NCBI GenBank assembly: GCA_946611445.1
Contig: CAMODP010000117.1
Coordinates: 1 to 5,844 of the forward strand
Direction of reading: 5' to 3'
DNA length: 5,844 bases
DNA from: an uncultured Eubacterium sp.
GTDB lineage: Bacteria > Bacillota > Clostridia > Lachnospirales > Lachnospiraceae
Shown: positions 1 through 5,299 of the stretch, one piece after another
Layout: each line of letters opens with the position of its first letter
How positions within the stretch are numbered: the first letter of the stretch is position 1
The notes under the pieces: generated by a model
Databases searched by the model: none
Told to the model about the DNA's origin: nothing
Seen by the model: the letters and a program-made list of their open reading frames with translations, nothing else
Position numbers and translations under genes: made by a program

Positions 1-89
1 TCTTTTGTCTTAACCGGGACTTTCGCGATGACCTCGATTTTTCCTTTCCATTCCTCATGCAGTCTCAATGATTCTTTTGCGTAGTCCAT
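1..89 (-). CDS. NAD(P)-dependent malic enzyme, N-terminal fragment
   Basis: The first 29 codons of a gene running off the left edge. The visible protein starts MDYAKESLRL and continues with LHEEWKGKIEV and a VPVKTK segment. This is the characteristic opening of bacterial malic enzymes (oxaloacetate-decarboxylating malate dehydrogenases), just before the usual 'LSLAYTPGVA' block, which lies outside the window. The family converts malate to pyruvate and CO2 in the cytoplasm with reduction of NAD(P). The ATG at 87-89 is supported by GAGGAG (complement of 95-100) five bases upstream and by a good promoter at 149-177. The catalytic and nucleotide-binding parts are not visible, so cofactor preference cannot be judged. 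The identification rests on a short but distinctive N-terminus. Confidence 0.82.
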   Translation of the reverse strand, partial: MDYAKESLRLHEEWKGKIEVIAKVPVKTK

Positions 90-148
90 ATCTGCTCCTC
101 ACTTGTAGATTCTGCCATATTGCCGGCTCGTTCTGATACTGTGGAATC

Positions 149-177
149 ATCTTACGAATCCCGCATTTATTTGTCAA
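149..177 (-). promoter_or_regulatory. Sigma-70 type promoter of the malic enzyme gene
   Basis: Read on the minus strand, a perfect -35 box TTGACA (complement of 172-177) is followed after 17 bases by TAAGAT (complement of 149-154), which matches the -10 consensus at four of six positions. Transcription would start near 142, giving an untranslated leader of about 50 bases before the ATG at 89. I saw no convincing riboswitch or attenuator fold in this leader. Confidence 0.7.
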
Positions 178-242
178 GCAACGCGGTCTACTATTCTATT
201 TATCACTCCCTGAAGCATTTCCCGTCTGTTGAATTGGCATAT

Positions 243-273
243 TAACGGATATTATATCTTATTTATATCGTTA
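243..273. promoter_or_regulatory. Imperfect AT-rich dyad, possible operator
   Basis: The left arm TAACGGATAT (243-252) and right arm ATATCGTTA (265-273) are inverted copies with one bulged G, separated by 12 bases. TTATAT also recurs directly at 252, 263 and 271. The dyad sits just upstream of the candidate rightward promoter and about 70 bases upstream of the malic enzyme -35 box. The first gene to the right encodes a helix-turn-helix protein, so autoregulation is conceivable. AT-rich DNA gives such dyads by chance, so this is only a candidate. Confidence 0.25.
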
Positions 274-278
274 TATGG

Positions 279-307
279 TTGATTTACGAATATCTCTGTG
301 CTAGACT
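279..307 (+). promoter_or_regulatory. Candidate promoter of the HTH-Uma2 / endonuclease unit
   Basis: TTGATT (279-284) as -35 is followed after 17 bases by TAGACT (302-307) as -10. The -10 is preceded by TGC, giving an extended -10 (TGn) element. Each hexamer matches consensus at four of six positions. Transcription would start near 314, about 60 bases upstream of the ATG at 374. It is the best placed candidate in the intergenic region, but not a strong one. Confidence 0.42.
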
Positions 308-356
308 TTATTCCATCAGCTGAACTCTCATCGGCGGGCTTGCTGTTTCATGCACC

Positions 357-363
357 GGGAGGA
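357..363 (+). promoter_or_regulatory. Ribosome binding site fixing the start of the HTH-Uma2 gene at 374
   Basis: GGGAGGA lies 10 bases before the ATG at 374. The longer frame opens at an ATG at 350, but that start would place this Shine-Dalgarno sequence inside the coding region, and the bases before 350 contain no purine-rich site. The start at 374 is therefore preferred. Confidence 0.72.
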
Positions 364-373
364 CATCATTCTT

Positions 374-1216
374 ATGACAATTCAGGAAATGCAAAATCGC
401 AAAACAGAACTCGGCTATACCAATGAACAGATCGCACAGCTGGCAGGACTTCCCCTGGGCACTGTGCAGAAAATTTTTGCCGGTACGACAAAGGCGCCCC
501 GGCGCGCCACCATTCTTGCACTGGAGAAACTGTTGGGAGATAGTTCTGCCCAAACTCCCTCGTCCGTTTTCACAAAAGGCGGCAGCACATCAGACGGCAG
601 CTATCCGCTATCTTCAGCAGTTCCGTCCCCGGTCCTGAAAGACGGCTCTGCCGCATATTCTGCCGCGAAACCTCTTCATACTCTGGAAGATTATCTCGCT
701 CTGCCCGATGAACGCCGGGTCGAGCTGATTGACGGGGTGTTCTATGATATGGCTTCCCCGACACACCTCCATCAGGCTGTTCTGCTTCGTCTCGCAATCG
801 AACTGGCTCCTTGTGCTGACAGCCATCCGGAATACGAACTGTTTATAGCTCCTTCTGATGTCGTACTGGACAACGACAACTATACGGTCGTCCAGCCGGA
901 CCTGTACATCGTCTGCAACGAAAAGGATTGTAATAAACTGCGTTTTTACGGGGCGCCGGATTTCATCATAGAGATCCTCTCGTCCTCCAGTCGCTACCAC
1001 GACCAGTTCCGCAAGCTCAACAAATACCGGCTGGCCGGCGTCCGCGAATACTGGATCATCGATCCGGAAAAACTGAAGATCACAGTCTATGACCTGGAAC
1101 ACGAAGAACTGCCGGAGACGTACACCTTTTCCGATACCGTTCCCGTCCTGATCTCAGACGGAGAATGCGCAGTGGATTTTTCAAAGATACTTGAGAAGAT
1201 CAGACGGTATCTGTGA
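374..1216 (+). CDS. Uma2-family (DUF820) restriction-endonuclease-like protein with N-terminal helix-turn-helix
   Basis: A 280-residue protein in three parts. Residues 1-56 resemble an XRE-like helix-turn-helix: 'YTNEQIAQLAGLPLGTVQKI' is the probable turn and recognition helix. Residues 57-100 are a Ser/Pro/Ala/Gly-rich linker. Residues 101-250 form a Uma2 domain, a PD-(D/E)XK-type nuclease fold, with ELIDG (117-121), PSD (160-162), QPDL (174-177, Asp176), IIEILS (198-203, Glu200), conserved Lys214 and Lys217, and the hallmark 'AGVREYWIIDP'. These positions correspond to the acidic and basic residues expected in an active site, so the domain looks intact. Uma2 proteins are widespread in cyanobacteria and scattered in Firmicutes, and their biological role is not settled. 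The helix-turn-helix suggests DNA targeting or autoregulation, which is inference. It probably shares a transcript with the nuclease gene 45 bases downstream. An alternative start at 350 would add eight residues. Confidence 0.85.
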   Translation: MTIQEMQNRKTELGYTNEQIAQLAGLPLGTVQKIFAGTTKAPRRATILALEKLLGDSSAQTPSSVFTKGGSTSDGSYPLSSAVPSPVLKDGSAAYSAAKPLHTLEDYLALPDERRVELIDGVFYDMASPTHLHQAVLLRLAIELAPCADSHPEYELFIAPSDVVLDNDNYTVVQPDLYIVCNEKDCNKLRFYGAPDFIIEILSSSSRYHDQFRKLNKYRLAGVREYWIIDPEKLKITVYDLEHEELPETYTFSDTVPVLISDGECAVDFSKILEKIRRYL

Positions 1217-1261
1217 GCACGCTGTCTGTTATCTCGGTCTCCGTTTACAGGGTGAATTTTT

Positions 1262-2344
1262 ATGACACGCAGCTGCTTTTTTCATAAAAGAATACTTCTC
1301 GCGGTCCTGGCCATGCTGCTTCTGTTCGCTGCCGGAAACGCAGGCTGCGCACGCATGTCGAATTTGCTGCCGCATACGCAATCTGCCTCCGGATCTGCCG
1401 GCGAAACCGCTTCTGAACCAGTCTCCGGCCCAACCTTCGAAACGACTTTCGCCTCTGTTTCCGATCTCGGTTTCTCTCTTTCTGTCCCGGTTTTTCACTC
1501 TGCAGCCTCCGCCGCATTCGATCTCTCGCAGATCCCGCCATGGTCAGACAAGCCCTGGGTCGAAGTAAACGGAAACAAGCCCTTCTTTACAGAAGAAGAG
1601 CTCACCACACAGTCTTTTGAAGAATACGGAGAACTGGATTCACTTGGCCGCTGCACCGGGGCCTTTGCCTGCGCGGGACCCGATCTCATGCCGGAGAATG
1701 AGCGGGAATCCATTCGCGATATACGGCCGACCGGCTGGCACATCGTGAAATATGCCGGGATCGACGGCAACTTTCTGTACAACCGCTGCCATCTGCTCGC
1801 CTTTGGTTTGACAGGAGAAAACGCAAACGAGCGCAATCTGATCACCGGCACGCGCTACATGAATACGGCCGGCATGAATGATTTTGAAAACGAAACAATC
1901 GCCTATATACGGCGCACCGGAAACCACGTGATGTACCGCGTGACCCCGGTCTTTCAGGGAGATAACCTGGTCGCGTCGGGCGTACTGATGGAAGGCCTCT
2001 CCGTGGAAAATCCCGGCCTGCGGCCGGCCATCTGCTTCTGTATCTACGCCTACAACGTACAGCCCGGCGTCACGATCAACTACGCCGACGGCGAAAGTAC
2101 CGGGGCACTTTTCACCGGAACAGAACCGGCGAATTCAGCGAATCAAAACGCTCCGCGGCAGGGAGAATTTATCGAGCCGGCCGCAGACGTCACTTATGTC
2201 ATCAACATCAACTCCGGAAAGTTTCACCGCCCGGAGTGCTCTTCCGTGCGCGACATGCAGCAGCATAACCGCCGAGACTTCACAGGCACACGGGAAGAAC
2301 TGCTTGACAGAGGATATATCCCCTGCGGAAAGTGCAGGCCTTAG
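1262..2344 (+). CDS. Exported DNA/RNA non-specific endonuclease with C-terminal Ada-like zinc domain
   Basis: A 360-residue protein. Residues 1-28 are a signal sequence: basic start, hydrophobic core ILLAVLAMLLLFAA (11-24), then NAGC with Cys29 as possible lipidation site. The -3 residue is Asn, which is atypical for a lipobox. Residues 30-95 are a Ser/Thr/Ala-rich spacer. Residues 120-275 match the Endonuclea_NS_2 (EndA/NucA-like, beta-beta-alpha-metal) nuclease domain. NRCH (174-177) replaces the classical DRGH, with His177 as the expected general base. The block NLITGTRYMN follows, where Asn201 is the likely metal ligand. Residues 309-360 resemble the Ada metal-binding module: HRPEC (322-326) and CGKC (355-358) would supply one His and three Cys to zinc. 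Such proteins degrade nucleic acid outside the membrane, for nutrition or DNA processing; the specific role here is unknown. AGGGTG seven bases before ATG 1262 supports the start. Confidence 0.88.
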   Translation: MTRSCFFHKRILLAVLAMLLLFAAGNAGCARMSNLLPHTQSASGSAGETASEPVSGPTFETTFASVSDLGFSLSVPVFHSAASAAFDLSQIPPWSDKPWVEVNGNKPFFTEEELTTQSFEEYGELDSLGRCTGAFACAGPDLMPENERESIRDIRPTGWHIVKYAGIDGNFLYNRCHLLAFGLTGENANERNLITGTRYMNTAGMNDFENETIAYIRRTGNHVMYRVTPVFQGDNLVASGVLMEGLSVENPGLRPAICFCIYAYNVQPGVTINYADGESTGALFTGTEPANSANQNAPRQGEFIEPAADVTYVININSGKFHRPECSSVRDMQQHNRRDFTGTREELLDRGYIPCGKCRP

Positions 2345-2346
2345 AA

Positions 2347-4281
2347 TCAGCTTTCCCACCACCGCCAGAACAGCGCCTCCTCCAGAATGCGCTGCCTCTC
2401 CTCATCGGCACGGCGGCGGGCTTCCATCTCGGCGTCATCCGGCTGCGGTTCAGTCCAGACGTCCGCTCCGATGGGCGTCTGCCCTGACTTCCAGCTGTCC
2501 GCTCCGGCCACAGCCGGGTTTTGTATCCGGCTATCCGCCCCATTCGGGCCCTCTTCCAGCACCCCGCCGGCCTTAAACTGTGTCTCATACAGCTCTGTGT
2601 ATACGCCGCCGGCGCCGACCAGTTCTTTATGCGTGCCGCGTTCGACAATCTCACCGGCCTTCACGACGATGATTTCATCCGCCGCCAGGATCGTAGAAAG
2701 CCGGTGTGCGATCAGGATACTGGTACAGGAAGTGACAAGCGGATCGATCGCCTCCTGAATTTTCGCCTCGGAAATCGAATCCAGCGAAGCCGTTGCCTCG
2801 TCAAAAATCAACAGTGCCGGTTTGCGCAGCAGCACCCGTGCGATCGAGATGCGCTGCTTCTCCCCTCCGGAAAGCTTCAGTCCGCGGTTGCCGACGAGCG
2901 TGTCAAACCCCTTCTCCTGCGCATCGATAAAATCCAGGATATTGGCCTTGCCGCAGGCCTCGCGCAGCTCTTCCTCCGTCGCGTCCGGGCATACATACAG
3001 CAGATTGTCGCGGATCGTCCCGTTAAAGAGATATGTCTCCTGCGTCACTACACCGATATTTTTCCGCAGAAACTCCAGGTCCAGTTTCCGCACGTCGACG
3101 CCGTCAAACAGCACCTCACCCGTGTCCACATCATACAGCCGCGGAATCAGATTGACGATCGTACTCTTCCCTGATCCGGAAGGCCCGACAATGGCCACCG
3201 ACCGGCCGCTGTCCAATTTGAAGCTGACATCTTTGAGAATCTGCTTTTCTCCGTCATAGGAAAAGCCCACATGCCGGAACTCCACGCTGCCATCTGCCTG
3301 CTTCGGCACAAGCGCATCCGGCGCATTTTGAATTTCTATAGGCATATCAAAGTAGGCAAAGATCCGGGTAAACAAGGCCATGGAACGAATCCAGTCCACC
3401 TGGATATTCAGCAGAGAATTGACCGGTCCGTACATGCGCGACAGCAGTGCGACCAGCACAGTGATGTCACCGACCGTCAGGTCTGCGCCGTGCCGGATCA
3501 TCAGGATACCGCCGACCAGATACAGCAGCATCGGTCCCACGCTGGTGATCGTGGAAAGTACCACACGGAACCAGCGGCCGGCCATACTCTGCCGAATGTT
3601 CAGCCGCACCATGCGGCCATTGGCTTCTTCATATTTCTTATACTCGTAATTTTCGCGGGAAAACAGCTTGACCAGCAGCTGCCCGCTGACGGACATTGTC
3701 TCGTTCAGAATACCGTTGATCTCATCGTTGCATTCCTGCGCCTCACTCGTAATCTGCCAGCGCGTCCTGCCGGCCCGCCTGGTTGGGATCGTAAACAGCG
3801 GCACGATGATGATCCCGACCGTCGCCAGGATCCAGTTTTTCTGGTACATGGCAACCAGCGCTGCGACCAATGTGATAACGTTGGAAAGAATGCTGGTAAA
3901 GGTATTCGCAATGACCTGCTCCACGCCGGCGATGTCGCTCGTCATCCGCGTGATGATCTCGCCCTGATTGTTGGACGTAAAAAATTTCTGCGACATCTGC
4001 TGCAGATGCCGGTACATGGCATTGCGCATATCGTAGGTGATATGCTGCGCGATCCACGTATTCAGATAGCTCTCCGCCACCCCGATCAGGTTGGCGGCCG
4101 CCGTCACGGCCAGCGACAGGATGATCAAAATGATCAGCCGCCGGAAATCGCGCCCGATCAGGCCCTCGTCGATGATCCGCCCCGTCAGGATCGAAGGCAG
4201 CAGCGTCAGCACAGACGAAGCCACAATGCAGAGCAGCGTGATGATCAGCTGCTTCCAGTATGGCTTCAGATACGAAAACAC
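2347..4281 (-). CDS. ABC exporter half-transporter (fused membrane and ATPase domains), MdlB/MsbA-like; N-terminus cut off by an in-frame TAG
   Basis: A 644-codon open frame beginning at GTG 4281. Hydrophobic segments near residues 12-32, 49-68, 131-146, 150-165, 240-262 and 270-293 form a six-helix type I exporter domain. The ATPase domain (about 333-570) is complete: Walker A GPSGSGKST (366-374), Q-loop Gln414, signature LSGGE (470-474), Walker B LLIFDE with Glu495, D-loop SLD (499-501) and switch His526. It should act as a homo- or heterodimer exporting an unknown substrate; no partner half-transporter is adjacent. The start is suspicious. The same frame upstream, beyond TAG 4297-4299, encodes a typical N-terminus of this family (4300-4395), so the intact gene would span 2347-4395. 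The GTG has only a weak GGA 14 bases upstream. Residues 571-644 are an unusual tail with three 12-residue repeats and a Trp-rich end. Stop is TGA, two bases from the convergent nuclease gene. Confidence 0.88.
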   Translation of the reverse strand: MFSYLKPYWKQLIITLLCIVASSVLTLLPSILTGRIIDEGLIGRDFRRLIILIILSLAVTAAANLIGVAESYLNTWIAQHITYDMRNAMYRHLQQMSQKFFTSNNQGEIITRMTSDIAGVEQVIANTFTSILSNVITLVAALVAMYQKNWILATVGIIIVPLFTIPTRRAGRTRWQITSEAQECNDEINGILNETMSVSGQLLVKLFSRENYEYKKYEEANGRMVRLNIRQSMAGRWFRVVLSTITSVGPMLLYLVGGILMIRHGADLTVGDITVLVALLSRMYGPVNSLLNIQVDWIRSMALFTRIFAYFDMPIEIQNAPDALVPKQADGSVEFRHVGFSYDGEKQILKDVSFKLDSGRSVAIVGPSGSGKSTIVNLIPRLYDVDTGEVLFDGVDVRKLDLEFLRKNIGVVTQETYLFNGTIRDNLLYVCPDATEEELREACGKANILDFIDAQEKGFDTLVGNRGLKLSGGEKQRISIARVLLRKPALLIFDEATASLDSISEAKIQEAIDPLVTSCTSILIAHRLSTILAADEIIVVKAGEIVERGTHKELVGAGGVYTELYETQFKAGGVLEEGPNGADSRIQNPAVAGADSWKSGQTPIGADVWTEPQPDDAEMEARRRADEERQRILEEALFWRWWES

Positions 4282-4296
4282 CCGGACAAGCAGTTC

Positions 4297-4395
4297 CTAC
4301 GTGACTTTCGGCTGATTTGCCTTTTCTTCCTCGGAAAGAAATTTTCCTCCCCGGCCAAATCCCAAGGGCCCTCCCGGCACTCCACCATGCGGCAT
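4297..4395 (-). pseudogene. Severed N-terminal segment of the ABC exporter, ending at an in-frame TAG
   Basis: From ATG 4395 the frame reads 32 codons: a His/Gly/Pro-rich start (MPHGGVPGGPLGFGRGG), then KFLSEEEKANQPKVT, then TAG. Directly after TAG, in the same frame, come ELLVR and VFSYLKPYW, the normal run into the first membrane helix. Gly/Pro/His-rich starts followed by a Lys/Thr-rich stretch before 'YLKPYW' are usual in clostridial exporters of this family, so the two pieces look like one interrupted gene. A single change from a lysine codon (AAG) to TAG would explain it. Possibilities are a natural amber mutation with reinitiation at GTG 4281, read-through, or a sequence error. The upstream ribosome site is weak (GTGAG, ten bases before ATG). 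Confidence 0.75.
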
Positions 4396-4570
4396 ATATT
4401 TCTCACTTTCTTTTTCTAACTGTTTTTCCCTGCAACTTCTTCTCTGTATTTTGCTTCGTCTCTGCCTTTTTATTATTTCTCTTCGTTTTTCTCTCTTCCG
4501 CTTTTGCGATTGCCCCCAGGAAAAAGCATAAGAAAAAGTAAGAGAATCATACAAATAAATCGGGAATATT
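4396..4570 (-). other. Purine-rich leader between the Hpt terminator and the ABC exporter
   Basis: Between the Hpt terminator and the exporter ATG at 4395 there are about 175 bases with no supported gene. On the transcribed strand, the part from about 4396 to 4510 is almost entirely A and G. The exporter frame stays open upstream to an ATG at 4554, but the resulting peptide is a Lys/Arg/Glu-rich string typical of translated purine DNA, and no ribosome site precedes it. I treat it as untranslated leader. Confidence 0.5.
4525..4554 (-). promoter_or_regulatory. Weak candidate promoter of the ABC exporter gene
   Basis: On the minus strand, TTGTAT (complement of 4549-4554) is followed after 18 bases by TATGCT (complement of 4525-4530). 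Each matches consensus at four of six positions. It lies just after the Hpt terminator, where a new promoter would be needed, and would give a leader of about 125 bases. Confidence 0.3.
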
Positions 4571-4597
4571 AAAAAAGCGGCCGCTTACAGCGCCCGC
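4571..4597 (-). terminator. Rho-independent terminator overlapping the Hpt stop codon
   Basis: On the minus strand, GCGGGCGC (complement of 4590-4597) pairs with GCGGCCGC (complement of 4577-4584) at seven of eight positions around the loop TGTAA. TTTTTT (complement of 4571-4576) follows directly. The loop contains the TAA stop of the Hpt gene, and the 5' arm lies within its last codons. No T-run follows in the plus direction, so it acts leftward only. Confidence 0.8.
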
Positions 4598-4917
4598 AGT
4601 TTCTCCAGCTCCTCATCCATCTTGTCCAGCAGCCCGCTGTAATCCCGGTCTTCGCGCGCTCGCAGCGCCTCTGTCATCTCAAGGATCGGATCCAGCAGGT
4701 TTGTCAGCGAGACATTGCCCAACATGCCCTTCAGCGCATGCGCCCGCTCGAATCCTTCGTCAAGATCATGCGCCTCGATGGCTGCCCGCAGCCGTGCATA
4801 GCCGTCGTCATCCACTGCCATCTTCACCAACCGCAGATAGAACGCTTCGTTGTTCATACATCTTCCAAGACCTTCTTCCGTATTGACTCCCAGCACTTTC
4901 AATTCCTCTATCGTCAT
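4585..4917 (-). CDS. Stand-alone Hpt (histidine phosphotransfer) domain protein
   Basis: A 110-residue, wholly cytoplasmic helical protein with no other domain. The phosphotransfer signature is 'RAHALKGMLGNVSL' (58-71), with His60 as the predicted phosphorylated residue and the HxxKG pattern intact. Helices before it (about 24-34, 38-49) and after it (72-87, 93-108) fit the four-helix bundle of the family, and the length is normal for a free Hpt protein. Such proteins pass phosphate between the receiver domains of hybrid kinases and response regulators; no kinase or regulator is in the window, so the partners are unknown. The ATG at 4917 is supported by AAGGAGG six bases upstream, one of the strongest ribosome sites here. 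The gene ends in TAA inside a terminator hairpin. It lies downstream of pilT on the same strand, separated by 382 bases of mostly repeat DNA, so co-transcription is uncertain. Confidence 0.88.
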   Translation of the reverse strand: MTIEELKVLGVNTEEGLGRCMNNEAFYLRLVKMAVDDDGYARLRAAIEAHDLDEGFERAHALKGMLGNVSLTNLLDPILEMTEALRAREDRDYSGLLDKMDEELEKLRAL

Positions 4918-4983
4918 ACGTATCCTCCTTATTCATGCATTTTGATCTGGATTTTCGAGTTGTTTCACCGTTTTCTTCACGCT

Positions 4984-5295
4984 TTTCTTTCCCTCTCGGT
5001 TTTCCGTGGCCCCTCTGAGCTCCTTTTCTCTCTGCAGGGCAACGGTTTGCCTTCCTCTCTCTATTTCCCGTGGCCCCGCCAGGCCCTTTTTTCTCTCTGG
5101 GGCAACGGATTCCCTTCCCTCTCTATTTTCCGTGGCCCCCCTGAGCTTCTTTTCTCTCTGCAGGGCAACGGATTCCCTTCCTTTTCTATTTCCCGTGGCC
5201 CCGCCGGGCCCTTATCCTCTCTCTGGGGTAACGGATTCCCTTCCTTTTCTATTTCCCGTGGCCCCGCCGGGCTCTTTTCCCTTCTATGGGGCGGA
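4984..5295. repeat. Tandem array of five ~63-bp hairpin-forming repeats (types A and B)
   Basis: The anchor CGTGGCCCC recurs at 5005, 5069, 5131, 5194 and 5257 (periods 64, 62, 63, 63). A partial unit leads in from about 4984, and the last unit is degenerate after about 5285. Each unit carries CCGTGGCCCC (CCGTGGCCC in A) and, about 20 bases later, the near-perfect inverse GGGGCAACGG, forming a stem of about 10 bp with one mismatch. The segments between stems are pyrimidine-rich on the plus strand. Type A units (5005, 5131) have TGAGCT in the loop and CTGCAGGGCAACGG. Type B units (5069, 5194, 5257) have GCCRGGCYC, giving a second small inner hairpin, and CTGGGGCAACGG. Bases 5167-5209 and 5230-5272 are identical, pointing to recent duplication. 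The array fills nearly all of the gap between pilT and the Hpt gene; I see no gene in it. Its function is unknown. Confidence 0.9.
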
Positions 5296-5299
5296 AAGT

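Noticed and set aside
614..1102. Minus-strand frame of 162 codons inside the Uma2 gene
   Set aside because: It is the complement of a well-supported Uma2 domain and has no family signature of its own.
2322..2338. Bidirectional terminator between the convergent genes
   Set aside because: CCTGC/GCAGG gives only five base pairs with no T-run on either strand.
4297..4299. TAG as a pyrrolysine codon or a reassigned sense codon
   Set aside because: ABC exporters are not known to need pyrrolysine, TAG ends two other genes here sensibly, and no pyl genes are seen. Amber mutation, reinitiation or sequence error is simpler.
3271..4419. Long plus-strand open frame of 382 codons
   Set aside because: It lies antisense to the ABC exporter, whose motifs are complete. 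Its product is a His/Asp/Arg/Gln-rich string with no recognisable domain, typical of a GC-rich shadow frame.
4297..4554. An 85-codon gene starting at ATG 4554
   Set aside because: Only its last 32 codons look like protein, and they belong to the ABC exporter. The rest is a Lys/Arg/Glu run from purine-rich leader DNA with no ribosome site.
5069..5100. Plus-strand intrinsic terminator (GGCC...GGCC then CTTTTTT) in repeat unit 2
   Set aside because: No plus-strand gene lies upstream of it, and the T-run is part of the repeat's general pyrimidine bias.
4984..5295. CRISPR array
   Set aside because: Units are contiguous 63-bp near-copies with no unique spacers, and no cas gene is visible.
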